A stretch of 33,903 bases of DNA from Planctomycetota bacterium (GCA_030950285.1 JAUZRR010000046.1:1-33903), one strand, 5' to 3'; counted from the first letter of the stretch, positions 25,274 to 33,799 are shown. The notes: a model not told the origin generated them from the sequence alone. Made by a program: numbers and translations.

Positions 25274-26204
25274 AGAACGCGACCAGCGCGAGCCCGCCCA
25301 GGACGGCAGCCTCCAAGAAGAAGCCCGCCCCGAGCATCCAGGCAACCGCGTAGAGCGTGAGCCACAGAGAGCCGTAGCGGTAGATCTTGTCGGCGGCACG
25401 CGGGCCGAAGCCGTACTGCCGGGTCCGGCGGATCGCGAGCACAATAAACCCGACGCCGAGCATCGCCGGGCCGATCGCGGCGGTGAGTGGCACCCACGAC
25501 GGCCAGACCGCGCGAGTTGTGCCCTCGAGGGGGGCCGACCGTGCCCATCCGAGCCAGAGAATCAGCCCCGACCACGCCACCCAGCCCAGTGCTGCGAGAA
25601 ACGCGGCGCGTGTCGAGATGGGCGGCACCTTGCGGGCAAGAACGTGCGTTGCCGCGGCGACGACGAGGGCGTGGGTCATCACCAGCCAGACCGGCCACAT
25701 GAACCGCAGCCCGGGGTTTGGAACCATGATGTGCCCGGCGTAGAGCAGCCCGAGCGCGACCAGCCCCACCGCCGGCACAAACCGGGCGGCGGTGTTGAAG
25801 AACAGGATGCCGACCGCCAGGGCCAGCGTGAGCAGCACCGAGGCGGTCCCAAAGACCGTCGCCCCGAGGATCGCGATGATCAGCGTGAGGGCGACCGTCA
25901 CCGCGGCAGTCTCGATCGAGACCCGGCCCGACGCGAGCGGACGCTCGGGGCGCAGGGCCCGATCGCGGCGGACATCCAGCAGGTCATTGAGGCAGGTGCC
26001 GTAGGAATAGAGCCCGAGGGCAGACGCCGCCCCCCCCAGCAGCAACGCCCACATCGGCTTGGAGTCGAGGTGGGGGATGGGGGCCTCTTCAGCGACCCGC
26101 GACGACCAGAGGATCACAAACCACACGTTCGCAACCGCAGCGAACGCGGTCGTGACTCGCGTGAGCTGAAGGATCGGGCTGACCCGGCCGAGGAAGCGTT
26201 CCAT
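25209..26204 (-). CDS. UbiA-family prenyltransferase
   Basis: This polytopic membrane protein of 331 residues has about eight or nine hydrophobic segments. It carries the first Asp-rich UbiA motif in YGTCLNDLLDVRRDRALRPE (NDxxDxxxD) followed by RPLASGRVS, which binds the Mg-prenyl diphosphate. The second Asp motif is not obvious. UbiA enzymes attach prenyl chains to quinone, haem, chlorin or sugar-phosphate acceptors; the acceptor cannot be told here because no pathway gene is adjacent. The ATG at 26204 (MERFLGRVSPILQLTRVT) is chosen because it matches the family N-terminus and lies 6 nt after TACCCT. Its 3' end overlaps the convergent truncated gene. Confidence 0.85.
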   Translation of the reverse strand: MERFLGRVSPILQLTRVTTAFAAVANVWFVILWSSRVAEEAPIPHLDSKPMWALLLGGAASALGLYSYGTCLNDLLDVRRDRALRPERPLASGRVSIETAAVTVALTLIIAILGATVFGTASVLLTLALAVGILFFNTAARFVPAVGLVALGLLYAGHIMVPNPGLRFMWPVWLVMTHALVVAAATHVLARKVPPISTRAAFLAALGWVAWSGLILWLGWARSAPLEGTTRAVWPSWVPLTAAIGPAMLGVGFIVLAIRRTRQYGFGPRAADKIYRYGSLWLTLYAVAWMLGAGFFLEAAVLGGLALVAFFTMTTLRELYGLAEQPVGYRR

Positions 26205-26210
26205 GGAAGG

Positions 26211-26216
26211 AGGGTA
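26211..26216 (-). promoter_or_regulatory. -10-like hexamer of a leaderless UbiA transcript
   Basis: On the minus strand TACCCT ends exactly 6 nt before ATG 26204 with no Shine-Dalgarno sequence, the same spacing as the MazG gene. Confidence 0.5.
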
Positions 26217-26782
26217 GGGGAACGATGCCGGTTGAAGGATGAATCGCAAGGCAGAACGCAGAGGCGGGGCAAGAGGCTCAAGGCGCAAGCCTGAGCATTC
26301 GACGAAAGACCCGGAGCCGGGTCCGGGCTTTCCATCCCGCTGCCCCGGCTTTCCATCCTGCCGCCCCCGGAGGGGGCACTGCCCCTTCCCCCCAGGCTGC
26401 GCCCGGGGCAACGATCGATCATGGCCCCCGCTGGGGCCGGAGGCAGAGGCACAGAGGAATCATCTTTCGGTCGCCGTGTGCCGGGTGGGGGTGCCGACGG
26501 CTTGGCGCGGGCAGGATCGATGCGGTTCAGATCATGGCCACCCAGAGCTGTGGCCAAGCCACCCGTTCGCTCCGCACGGGTTATCATTGTGCCACACGCG
26601 GGGCCGTTTCAGGGTCGCGCGAGTTGAGGAGGTCGATTGTGTCATCCGTAACAGCAATACGAATCGCCGGGCACTGCCGGCGTGAACTTAGCCGCGAATC
26701 AGGTCGTCTGGACGGTCCACATGGCACGGTTTGCAAGTCACCGAGAAGCCGGAATCACCGGTTTCAGATTGGAGTAATAGAA
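26217..26782. other. Gene-poor region with GC hairpins and a short direct repeat
   Basis: About 565 bp without a supported gene. It contains an imperfect direct repeat around CGGGCTTTCCATCC (near 26325-26360), several GC-rich hairpins (for example GCCCCC with GGGGGC near 26361-26378), and CGCCGG/CCGGCG near 26668-26685. Composition shifts towards lower GC from about 26620. Frames crossing it look like noise. Confidence 0.35.
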
Positions 26783-27130
26783 ATGGTACATGAACTGTTT
26801 GCACTGGATGGAAGATCGAGGGGGGAAGCGTTAGCCGCGTATTACGAGGCCCGGTATGTTTCTTGCAATTTTGTTGCGAAACGACGGCTAGGAAACGATC
26901 TCGAATATTCTGTATCAGAGTCGGAGTATGCAGCCAAGAACCAGACGGCTATTGATGCTCTTCGTTGCGGTGTCGCACAGCTCGGGATAGATGAAACATG
27001 CCATCCGGGAATGCTCTCCGTTCGCATGGGAGGACGTGGCAAGGGGCACATCCCTGCGTCTGAAATACCGGAGGGCATTCACTCCATGATTTTAGGGCAA
27101 CTGTCTGACGACGATCTTTGCGTCGAGTAA
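26783..27130 (+). CDS. Low-GC orphan gene, unknown function
   Basis: This 115-residue protein is read from ATG 26783, with GGAG 9 nt upstream. It is soluble, begins MVHELFALDGRSRGEALAAY and has no signal peptide, membrane segment or motif I recognise. Cys residues at about 28, 61, 72 and 112 are notable. Codon and base use clearly differ from the neighbours: TTA, ATA, GTA and AGG codons appear, with far more A/T in third positions. It lies alone between UbiA (divergent) and a secreted NTF2-like gene (convergent), followed by a strong terminator. This fits a recently acquired single-gene cassette. The frame is open further upstream to 26534 but without conserved-looking sequence. Confidence 0.6.
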   Translation: MVHELFALDGRSRGEALAAYYEARYVSCNFVAKRRLGNDLEYSVSESEYAAKNQTAIDALRCGVAQLGIDETCHPGMLSVRMGGRGKGHIPASEIPEGIHSMILGQLSDDDLCVE

Positions 27131-27165
27131 CGCGGGCTTGCCAGTTCTTGTCCAAGCAAATCGAC

Positions 27166-27217
27166 GGCGGGCGGCCCAGCTGGTACTACGGTACAGCTTG
27201 TCCGCCCGCCTGCTTTT
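27166..27217 (+). terminator. Intrinsic terminator after the orphan gene
   Basis: GGCGGGCGG (27166-27174) pairs perfectly with CCGCCCGCC (27202-27210). An inner AGCTG/CAGCT stem (27178-27182, 27194-27198) extends it, and TGCTTTTT follows. Confidence 0.85.
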
Positions 27218-27304
27218 TGGTGAGCCCTATATCGGCGGGGTGGCACTGATCCCCATGCGAGAGGCGTCGAGGAGCGGCCGCCGCACCTCGGTCACACGCG
27301 GCGT

Positions 27305-27820
27305 CTACTCCGTCTGCGGAACTGCCTGCCTGACCGGCCGCGACGACCAGTGCAGGTGGGCGATGCGGAGCGCGTGCTCCTCAGCAACCATGAGGTAGCT
27401 GACCGCGACCCGGTACTGGCGTGTTTCGTCCCGGATATCCACCGAGAATGTCCCGGTCTGTTTCACGAGGATGGTGTCGCCGAAGTGTTCCTCGGCTTCG
27501 TCAGCAATCGTAAACCGGAAGTTCTCGGCGACGTCCATCTCCGGCGCGAGATGGTGATCCCGGTAGTGCTCCCAACTGCCTTCGTCAGAGGCGTTCTCGA
27601 GGATGGAACTCCGGTCGCCAGCGATGAAGAGCGCGGTGAGCGCGTCAAGATCGCCGGCCTCCATTCCCGCGAGGTACGCCTGCGCCACCGCCAGGCCGTT
27701 CTGCTCGGGCTGCTCACTCTGCACCACGGCGGGCGGCTCATGCTGGGCCAGCGCAAGCACGGTCGTGACGCTCGCAAGGATCCCAAACGTGAAAAAGAAC
27801 GATATGCTTTTCCGTGTCAT
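27305..27820 (-). CDS. Secreted NTF2/SnoaL-like (DUF4440-type) protein
   Basis: This 171-residue protein starts at ATG 27820, preceded by a full AGGAGG. The signal peptide is MTRKSISFFFTFGILASVTT, VLALAQ. The mature part follows the SnoaL/DUF4440 pattern: a first helix (GLAVAQAYLAGMEAGDLDAL) leading to TALFIAGDRSSILENASDEG, then curved sheet strands ending in ALRIAHLHWSSRP, where the HLHWS sequence is typical of the family. Members are cone-shaped dimers with varied roles, so no reaction is assigned; the periplasm is its likely location. A 13-bp tandem repeat lies in its 5' leader. Confidence 0.75.
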   Translation of the reverse strand: MTRKSISFFFTFGILASVTTVLALAQHEPPAVVQSEQPEQNGLAVAQAYLAGMEAGDLDALTALFIAGDRSSILENASDEGSWEHYRDHHLAPEMDVAENFRFTIADEAEEHFGDTILVKQTGTFSVDIRDETRQYRVAVSYLMVAEEHALRIAHLHWSSRPVRQAVPQTE

Positions 27821-27840
27821 GAGCGACCTCCTGGTTTCAA

Positions 27841-27866
27841 TCGGTGTGCGCGTTCGGTGTGCGCGT
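27841..27866. repeat. Perfect 13-bp tandem direct repeat in the NTF2-like gene leader
   Basis: TCGGTGTGCGCGT occurs twice in a row, at 27841-27853 and 27854-27866, between the proposed -10 and the start of the minus-strand NTF2-like gene. It could be a regulator or RNA-binding site, or a simple slippage duplication. Confidence 0.6.
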
Positions 27867-27888
27867 TGCTTTGATGTCTCGGCGGGAG

Positions 27889-27897
27889 ATTCTAGCA
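27889..27897 (-). promoter_or_regulatory. Extended -10 promoter for the NTF2-like gene
   Basis: On the minus strand TGC-TAGAAT forms an extended -10 (hexamer at 27889-27894, 5/6 match). The start would be near 27881, leaving a leader of about 60 nt that contains the 13-bp tandem repeat. Confidence 0.5.
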
Positions 27898-27985
27898 GAT
27901 TTTCAAGAACCCACCCCCGGCGGGCTCGCGCGTTCCGTGTTTGTCCCCCCTCTCGCACTTGAATCCCTCTGCCTGAGAGGCGGGA

Positions 27986-27991
27986 TACGAT
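27986..27991 (+). promoter_or_regulatory. -10-like hexamer of a leaderless ribH-nusB-ftsY operon
   Basis: GATACGAT places TACGAT 8 nt before ATG 28000. GGGG lies between them, so a weak ribosome site cannot be ruled out. Confidence 0.45.
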
Positions 27992-27999
27992 GGGGCACG

Positions 28000-28524
28000 A
28001 TGACGACGAACCCCGCCGGTGTGCCGCCTGTTGCTTTGGTGGTCGCTCAATACAACGCTTCGGTGACGCACGCCCTGCGGGACGGGGCGATCGCGGCCTA
28101 TGCCCAGGCGGGGGGCGACACCAACACGCTGCTGATCGTCGAGGCACCGGGGGCGTTTGAGCTTCCGGTGCTCTCTGCCGCGGCCGCGAGGTCGGGACGC
28201 TGGGCCGGGGTGGTGGCGCTGGGCTGTCTGATCGAAGGCGAGACCTCGCACGCCCAGCACATCGGGAACGCCGTCGCCAACGGGCTCGTGCAGGTGGGCT
28301 TGCAGACGGGCGTGCCGGTGACGTTCGGCGTGCTGACTGTGGAGACCTCTGACCAAGCCCACGCCCGGGCAGGCGGCAGCAAGGGCAACAAGGGAACCGA
28401 CGCGATGGAGGCATTGCTCGAAACACTCGCGGCTTCGGCGGCGATCGCCCGGGGCGAATCATCGGCGCGATGTACAGCGACCAAGCCCGACAAGACGACC
28501 GCGGCAACAACGGTGGGCCGCTGA
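28000..28524 (+). CDS. ribH: 6,7-dimethyl-8-ribityllumazine synthase
   Basis: RibH condenses 5-amino-6-ribitylamino-uracil with dihydroxybutanone phosphate in the penultimate step of riboflavin synthesis. The 174-residue product shows the family motifs in order: VALVVAQYN, EAPGAFELP (PGAFE), ALGCLIEGETSHAQHI with the catalytic His, and PVTFGVLTVET then DQAHARAGG and GNKG. The C-terminal tail after GESSARC is longer and less conserved than usual. ATG 28000 is chosen because it matches the expected N-terminus. The nusB start follows the stop by 1 nt, a ribH-nusB pairing common in bacteria. No other rib gene is present here. Confidence 0.95.
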   Translation: MTTNPAGVPPVALVVAQYNASVTHALRDGAIAAYAQAGGDTNTLLIVEAPGAFELPVLSAAAARSGRWAGVVALGCLIEGETSHAQHIGNAVANGLVQVGLQTGVPVTFGVLTVETSDQAHARAGGSKGNKGTDAMEALLETLAASAAIARGESSARCTATKPDKTTAATTVGR

Positions 28525-28525
28525 T

Positions 28526-29041
28526 ATGGCGCTCCCCCGCGAAATCCGCAGACTGGCGTTTCAGATTTTGTACGAGATCGACGCACGCAATGGCTTTGAC
28601 ATCGAAGAAATCCGCACCGGGCTCAACGAGAACGAGAGCCTCAAGCCCGCCGAGCAGGAGCGGGTGTTCGCCCTCGCCACCGGCGCGTGGGAGTACCGTC
28701 AAGAGGCCGACGCGGCGATGCTCGAGCTCGCGCCGGACTGGCCGACGCACCGGCAGCCGGCGGTGGATCGCACGATCCTGCGGCTTGCCTACTACGAAAT
28801 GACCCGGGGCGGCGCCGCGCCAAAGATGGTCATCAACGAAGCGGTGAATCTCGCGAAGAGTTTCAGCACCGAGCGGTCGCCCTCGTTTGTCAACGCGCTG
28901 CTCGACAAGATCATGAAGAAGCTGAACGCCGCTGGGCAGATCGAGCAAGCTGCTGAGCCGGATGTCTCGGACCGACCCGACGAAACGATCCAGTCCGAGG
29001 CTCTGCCGCAGGCCGAAGACCTCGCGCAGGCGGAGGAGTAG
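28526..29041 (+). CDS. nusB: Transcription antitermination factor NusB
   Basis: NusB binds boxA RNA with S10 (NusE) and supports antitermination of rRNA operons. The 171-residue product has the all-helical NusB pattern: PREIRRLAFQILYEID, the buried VDRTILRLAYYEM helix, PKMVINEAVNLAKSF, then SFVNALLDKIMKKL. The last 40 residues form an acidic Glu/Asp/Ala tail beyond the fold. It starts 1 nt after ribH and ends 6 nt before ftsY, so the three are one operon. Its ribosome site is weak (GGTGGG), consistent with translational coupling. Confidence 0.95.
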   Translation: MALPREIRRLAFQILYEIDARNGFDIEEIRTGLNENESLKPAEQERVFALATGAWEYRQEADAAMLELAPDWPTHRQPAVDRTILRLAYYEMTRGGAAPKMVINEAVNLAKSFSTERSPSFVNALLDKIMKKLNAAGQIEQAAEPDVSDRPDETIQSEALPQAEDLAQAEE

Positions 29042-29047
29042 ACACAC

Positions 29048-29992
29048 ATGGGGCTGGTTTCTGGCGCACTGGGAAAGCTGCGGAGCGGGCTGAGCAGAAC
29101 GCGCAAAGTGTTCGCGGGCAAGCTGCGTTCGGTGCTGATGGGCAGGGCGCTCGACGAGGGGCTCATCCGCGAACTCGAAGCCACGCTGATCGGCAGCGAT
29201 GTGGGCGTGCAGACCACCACCCGTCTGATCGCCAGGGTCCGCGAGGGGCATAAGGACGGCACGCTCACACGCGGCGACGACGTGATCGAAGTCCTCCGCG
29301 CCGAGCTCAAATCACTCTGGCCGGAGGCGGACCGCTCGCTGAACATGGCGCCCGACGGCGCAGGGCCGACGGTGATTCTTGTGACCGGCGTCAACGGCGC
29401 GGGCAAGACCACCAGCATCGCCAAGCTCTGCAAGATGCTCACCGACGACGGGCACCGCGTGCTGGTCGGGGCGTGCGACACGTTCCGCGCCGGCGCGGTG
29501 CGGCAGCTCGAGATCTGGGCCGAACGCCTCGGCGTCGAGATCGTCAAGGGGCAGGAGGGGGGAGACCCCGCGGCCGTCGCGTTCGACGCCTGCGCCGCAG
29601 CCAAGTCACGCGGGGTGGACGTGGTGATCCTCGACACCGCCGGGCGGCTGCACACCCAGGACCCGCTCATGCGGCAGCTCGAGAAGATTTACAAGGTCGT
29701 CGGCAAGCAGATCGAGGGCGGGCCGCACGAGGTGCTGCTGGTGCTCGACGCCACCAGCGGACAGAACGCGCTGCGCCAGGCCGAGCAGTTCACCGCCGCG
29801 GCAAGGGTCACGGGGATCTTCCTTGCCAAGCTCGACGGCACAGCCAAGGGCGGCGTGGTCGTTGCGATCCGCGATCAGCTCGGGCTTCCCGTCAAGTTCA
29901 TCGGCGTGGGCGAAACCCCCGACGACGTGCAGCCGTTCGACCCGGCGGCGTTTATCGACGCGCTCTTTGACGTGTCGGTTGAATCGGACTGA
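29048..29992 (+). CDS. ftsY: Signal recognition particle receptor FtsY
   Basis: FtsY is the SRP receptor GTPase that docks ribosome-SRP complexes at the membrane. The 314-residue product starts at ATG 29048 with GGAGGAG upstream. It has the NG-domain motifs: N domain about 1-95, P-loop GVNGAGKTTSIAKL, DTFRAGAVRQL, DTAGRLHTQ, LVLDATSGQNA, and FIGVGETPDDVQPF. The guanine-specificity motif reads AKLDGTAKGG where TKLDG is usual, a mild change. The acidic A domain of E. coli is absent; the short basic N-terminus probably binds membrane instead. A REP-like hairpin with CTCTTTT follows and may act as terminator. Confidence 0.96.
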   Translation: MGLVSGALGKLRSGLSRTRKVFAGKLRSVLMGRALDEGLIRELEATLIGSDVGVQTTTRLIARVREGHKDGTLTRGDDVIEVLRAELKSLWPEADRSLNMAPDGAGPTVILVTGVNGAGKTTSIAKLCKMLTDDGHRVLVGACDTFRAGAVRQLEIWAERLGVEIVKGQEGGDPAAVAFDACAAAKSRGVDVVILDTAGRLHTQDPLMRQLEKIYKVVGKQIEGGPHEVLLVLDATSGQNALRQAEQFTAAARVTGIFLAKLDGTAKGGVVVAIRDQLGLPVKFIGVGETPDDVQPFDPAAFIDALFDVSVESD

Positions 29993-30100
29993 CCTCGGGG
30001 ACCTGACATAGATGCGAAGGGCTTTGTTGCGGGGCATTCAGCGAGGGCGTGGTGGAGCGATTGACGTCATGATGTTTTGTGTAGGGCGTGGTTGATGCTT

Positions 30101-30177
30101 GTCCCCTTGCTTGCGCAAGGGGCTCTTTTGCCCGATGATCGTATCCCTTATAGAGCCCCTCGCGCAAGCGAGAGGAC
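30101..30177. repeat. REP/BIME-like paired hairpin element, copy 2
   Basis: Left unit 30101-30126 folds as CCCCTTGC (30103-30110) with GCAAGGGG (30115-30122) around TTGC, followed by CTCTTTTG. Right unit 30152-30177 is its inverse (CCCCTCGC with GCGAGAGG around GCAA, one mismatch). A plain 25-bp spacer separates them. It lies between convergent ftsY and fmt and is the same family as the element at 21163-21290. The left hairpin plus CTCTTTT could end ftsY transcription. Confidence 0.85.
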
Positions 30178-30220
30178 AAACGCGACAGAGCAACAGAAAC
30201 ACAAGAACGCAAACTGCGCG

Positions 30221-31219
30221 CTAGCAAGGCCTGCTGACTTCCGCCGATGACAGCAGCTCGCCTTCAGCCGGCTTACGCCCTCGGGCGTAAGCGTCCCAAG
30301 ACATCGCTCGTTTGCCCGCGGGCTGGACCTCCAGCAGTTGCAGCACGCCGTCGCCGGTGGCGAAGGTTCCCGTGGCGGGGTCGAGCAGTGTGCCCGGTGT
30401 GGCGTCGTGTGCCGAGCCGGTGCGTACGTCGGGGGTCTCTGTTTCGCTTGCAGATCCGACATCGCCTGGCGTGAGTTCGCACGCCCGCAACAGCTTGAGC
30501 GGCTGCCCATCGAGCACCGCCTGCACGCCAGGCCACGGGCTCAGGCCGTTGATGCGCCGGCGGCAGACCTCGGCCGAGTCGGCAAGGTCGATCCACGCGT
30601 CCGCCCGCGACAACTTGCCCGCCAGCGTCACGGCTGCCTCGTCCTGCTTGAACGGATCAAGCGTGCGGGCGGTGTGTTCGGCGAGCACGTGCTCGACCAG
30701 TTCCGGGCCGTCGCCAGCGAGCAGGTCGTGCAGCTCGCCGGCGGTCACCGTCGGGCCGATCGCCCGCTCGCTCTGCCCGAGGATGAGCCCCGCGTCCATC
30801 CGGTCGGCGAGCGTGATGACCGAGTTGCCCGTCGCGGTATCGCCCGCGAGGATCGCCGCGTTGATCGGCGCAGCCCCGCGCCAGCGCGGCAGGACCGAGG
30901 CGTGCAGGTTGATCGCAAAGCGCCCCTCGAGCAGCGGCTTGCCCAGCTTCTGGCCGAACGCGATGACGACCCAGGCGTCAGCATCGATGCTGCACACCTC
31001 GGCGACCACACCGGGCTCGTTGACACGCTCGGGCTTGAGAAGCGGGACACCGGACAGATGCTCGGCCGCCCACGCACCGACGGGCGTGGGGGTGAGCTTG
31101 CCTCCCCGTCCGGCTTTGCGGTCGGGCTGGGTGACGACCATCGCGACGTCGTGATCGCGGGCCAACGCTTCGAGCGTGGGCAGGCCAAAGGCCCCAGAGC
31201 CGAGAAAGACAAGACGCAT
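30221..31219 (-). CDS. fmt: Methionyl-tRNA formyltransferase
   Basis: Fmt transfers a formyl group from 10-formyl-tetrahydrofolate to Met-tRNAfMet for translation initiation. The 332-residue product has the full formyltransferase core: [32 protein letters not shown], the catalytic [16 protein letters not shown] (Asn, His, and SxLPxxRG) followed by ILAGDTATG, and the MDAGLIL catalytic Asp. A C-terminal OB-like domain ([16 protein letters not shown]) binds tRNA. It is not next to def. The ATG at 31219 lacks a Shine-Dalgarno sequence and follows TACCCT by 5 nt. It is divergent from the SulP gene. Confidence 0.96.
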   Translation of the reverse strand: MRLVFLGSGAFGLPTLEALARDHDVAMVVTQPDRKAGRGGKLTPTPVGAWAAEHLSGVPLLKPERVNEPGVVAEVCSIDADAWVVIAFGQKLGKPLLEGRFAINLHASVLPRWRGAAPINAAILAGDTATGNSVITLADRMDAGLILGQSERAIGPTVTAGELHDLLAGDGPELVEHVLAEHTARTLDPFKQDEAAVTLAGKLSRADAWIDLADSAEVCRRRINGLSPWPGVQAVLDGQPLKLLRACELTPGDVGSASETETPDVRTGSAHDATPGTLLDPATGTFATGDGVLQLLEVQPAGKRAMSWDAYARGRKPAEGELLSSAEVSRPC

Positions 31220-31224
31220 GGCAG

Positions 31225-31230
31225 AGGGTA
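31225..31230 (-). promoter_or_regulatory. -10-like hexamer of a possible leaderless fmt transcript
   Basis: On the minus strand GATACCCT places TACCCT 5 nt before ATG 31219. No Shine-Dalgarno sequence is present. Confidence 0.45.
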
Positions 31231-31376
31231 TCAGCGCGGCGGCGGCCGGGCCTCACATCGCCGCCGCCGAATCGCCTACACTCGCCCCCTTCGCTGACCG
31301 CGTGCGGTCCCCGGCCCCTTATCCTGTCCCGCCGATTCGGTGCCCTGTCACGACGGCTTCTGCTCTTGAGACCCGC

Positions 31377-33200
31377 ATGCCCGCGATCACGATCCGTCTT
31401 CCCAAGTTCATCTCCATCGGCAACCCGGTGATCGACCTGCGGTCGGGTCGCAGCGGTTCCCCGCGGGCTGACATCCTGTCGGGGCTGACTGTCGCTCTGG
31501 CGCTGGTCCCCGAGGCCGTCGCGTTCGCGTTCCTCGCGGGCGTGCCGCCCTTGGTCGGGCTCTACGCCGCGTTCATTATCTGCCTGCTCACCTCGATCCT
31601 CGGCGGGCGTCCCGGCATGATCTCGGGCGCGACCGGGGCGATGGGCGTGGTGATTGTGTCGCTGGTCGCCGAGCACGGCATCGGGTACCTCTTCCCGGCG
31701 GTCGTCCTGTGCGGGCTCATCCAGGTGACGGTCGGGCTCTTCAAGCTCGGACGGTTTATCCGCATCGTGCCTCACCCGGTGATGCTCGGGTTTGTCAACG
31801 GCCTGGCGGTGGTGATCCTGCTCGCCCAGCTCGGCAGTTTCAAGACGCTCGACACCAGCGGCATGATGACGTTCCTCTCCGGCTCGCGGCTGTGGCTCAT
31901 GCTCGGGCTCGTCGCCCTGACGATGGCGATCATCGCGTTTCTGCCCCGGCTCACCCGGGTCGTGCCCGCCTCGCTTGCGGCGATCGTGCTGGTGTCGATC
32001 GCGGCGGTTGCGATCAACGCCTCGACGGCAAAGCCTGTGGACGCCGGTGCCGACGCGTCCGCGCGGCCGCTGCTGACCGTCGGGGACATGATCCTCGACA
32101 GCACCCGGGCCGCGGCGGTCAAGTCGGCGCAGCGCGACAAGGACGCCGCGTTTCTCGAAGCCGCCGGCGCGTCGCTCCCCGAGGGCGTCGCCGCGACGCC
32201 GGCCGGGCCCGGGCCGATCGCGCCGCTCTCCCCCGAAGAGACCGCCGCCGCGCTCGCGTCAGTCGACCCCGGCGAGGTGGGCATCTCCGGCGGGCTGCCC
32301 CGTCCGGCGTGGTGGGATTACACGATGCCCCCGGCGACCCTCGCGACGCTCTGGATCATCCTGCCCTACGCGGTGATCCTCGCCGGGGTCGGGCTGATCG
32401 AGTCGCTCATGACGCTGACGCTGATCGACGAGCTGACCGAGACCCGCGGCCGCAGCAACCGCGAGTGCGTCGGGCAGGGTGTCGCCAATGTCGCGTGCGG
32501 CATCTTCGGAGGCATGGGCGGGTGCGCGATGATCGGGCAGTCGCTCATCAACGTCAAAGCCGGCGGGCGGCGACGGCTCTCGGGAATCACCGCGGCGCTG
32601 GCGCTCCTGGCGTTCATCCTGTTTCTTGCCCCGCTGATCGAAGCGGTCCCGATGGCGGCGCTGGTCGGGGTGATGCTGATGGTCGTGATCGGCACCTTCG
32701 AGTGGACGACGCTTCAGACCTGGCGGAAGGTCCCCCGCGCTGATGTCTTTATTATGTTGGTCGTCGCGACCTACACCGTATTCATGCACGACCTGGCGAC
32801 TGCCGTGCTGCTGGGGGTTGCCCTTTCGGCGATGGTCTTTGTGTGGAACAAGAGCAAGCACCTTATCGCGGACGTGCAGATCGACGAGCACGGCAGCAAG
32901 ATCTACCAACTCCACGGGGTGCTGTTCTTTGGCAGCGCCACTCGCTTCCGCGACCTGTTCACGCCGCAGGACGACCCCGACGACGTGGTGATCGACTTCT
33001 ACTTCAGCCGCGTCTACGACCAGTCCGGGCTCGAGGCGATCAACATGCTGGCCGAGCGGTACCAGAAGCTGGGCAAGCGGCTGCACCTGCGGCATTTGAG
33101 CGAAGACTGCCGCCGGTTATTAGATAAGGCCGGCGAGCTGGTCGAGGTGAATATCAGCGAAGACCCACACTACCACGTCGCGACCGAGCGGAGGGGATAG
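31377..33200 (+). CDS. SulP/SLC26-family anion transporter with STAS domain
   Basis: This is an inner-membrane transporter, probably for sulfate, bicarbonate or another anion. From ATG 31377 it has 607 residues; the frame is open to 31176 but that part overlaps the fmt start. The N-terminal membrane domain has the family pattern: [61 protein letters not shown], and [20 protein letters not shown]. Residues about 217-310 form a long Ala/Asp/Pro-rich insert in a loop that is usually much shorter. The C-terminal STAS domain covers about 495-600 ([34 protein letters not shown]). A TACACT hexamer at 31277-31282 may be its -10. The substrate is not predictable. Confidence 0.9.
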   Translation: MPAITIRLPKFISIGNPVIDLRSGRSGSPRADILSGLTVALALVPEAVAFAFLAGVPPLVGLYAAFIICLLTSILGGRPGMISGATGAMGVVIVSLVAEHGIGYLFPAVVLCGLIQVTVGLFKLGRFIRIVPHPVMLGFVNGLAVVILLAQLGSFKTLDTSGMMTFLSGSRLWLMLGLVALTMAIIAFLPRLTRVVPASLAAIVLVSIAAVAINASTAKPVDAGADASARPLLTVGDMILDSTRAAAVKSAQRDKDAAFLEAAGASLPEGVAATPAGPGPIAPLSPEETAAALASVDPGEVGISGGLPRPAWWDYTMPPATLATLWIILPYAVILAGVGLIESLMTLTLIDELTETRGRSNRECVGQGVANVACGIFGGMGGCAMIGQSLINVKAGGRRRLSGITAALALLAFILFLAPLIEAVPMAALVGVMLMVVIGTFEWTTLQTWRKVPRADVFIMLVVATYTVFMHDLATAVLLGVALSAMVFVWNKSKHLIADVQIDEHGSKIYQLHGVLFFGSATRFRDLFTPQDDPDDVVIDFYFSRVYDQSGLEAINMLAERYQKLGKRLHLRHLSEDCRRLLDKAGELVEVNISEDPHYHVATERRG

Positions 33201-33471
33201 GTGTGTGGGGCGGGATGCTGGCGTCGGCGTAGACATCGTCGTCGCCGGTGGACTGGGCGAATGCCTTGATCTCTTTGATCAGCCCACGCCCGGTGGCGGC
33301 CATGGTGCTTGTGGCGTTGTAAAAGCGAACGGTGGAGTCGCGGGAGGAGATGCGTGCGACCAGTGAAGCGTTGCAGGCGACACGGGCGGCGCCGACTTCG
33401 GCAGCCCAAGTGGCGATGCATTGCTCCAAGAACTCGATCTGGGCGAGAAGGGAACCGGGTAACACGGCCAT
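33154..33471 (-). CDS. Small hypothetical protein, possibly a shortened family member
   Basis: From ATG 33471 (GGAG 9 nt upstream) the product has 105 residues and is helical with no signal peptide. It reads [20 protein letters not shown] and later [38 protein letters not shown]. This recalls a small helical protein family common in planctomycetes with a W-A...D-L-I-x-x-I-K-A-F-A pattern and a Pro-rich end, but the middle appears about 20 residues shorter. The 3' end runs 47 bp into the SulP gene, so the true tail may be lost. It could be a decayed copy. Confidence 0.45.
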   Translation of the reverse strand: MAVLPGSLLAQIEFLEQCIATWAAEVGAARVACNASLVARISSRDSTVRFYNATSTMAATGRGLIKEIKAFAQSTGDDDVYADASIPPHTPIPSARSRRGSVGLR

Positions 33472-33733
33472 AGTTCTGTACTCCGTTGTGTCCGGGTGTT
33501 GTGTTGCAGAGCACGGGTGATTGCTTTGAAGCATCCTGCGCGGGATGGGGTGGGGGGGCGTTGTTCTGGAGCCCCACGCTTCGGCTTCTCGACAAGAGGG
33601 CGGATGGTGGGCGGGCGGACATAAGGGCGTTGAAAGAAAGGGTGTAAATAGAAACCTCCGATCTTTGACTTTCTCGTACTCGGCTCAACTGTGGGCCGCG
33701 GGATGGTGGTGTGATGGATTCAGACTGCCGCCG
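33472..33733. other. Gene-free stretch before the transposase remnant
   Basis: About 260 bp with no supported gene. Frames crossing it on the minus strand lack starts and conserved sequence. It is likely the upstream region of the small minus-strand gene plus the flank of an inserted element; no terminal inverted repeat was identified. Confidence 0.3.
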
Positions 33734-33778
33734 GTGCTCGGCGTGCTCGGCGTGTTCGGCGTATGCGGCGTGTGCGGG
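33734..33778. repeat. 9-bp tandem repeat (five units)
   Basis: GTGCTCGGC occurs at 33734-33742 and 33743-33751, then the variants GTGTTCGGC, GTATGCGGC and GTGTGCGGG to 33778. It lies just after the end of the transposase remnant (on the minus strand). Confidence 0.8.
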
Positions 33779-33799
33779 GGGTTTCTCGCTGCCTCGCGT

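Noticed and set aside
26239..26685. Plus-strand open frame between UbiA and the orphan gene
   Set aside because: It is Arg/Gly/Pro-rich, crosses direct repeats and hairpins, and lacks a ribosome site; no sign of selection on a protein.
30338..31297. Plus-strand open frames antisense to fmt
   Set aside because: The minus strand encodes a complete formyltransferase with all catalytic residues; the plus frames show no motifs.
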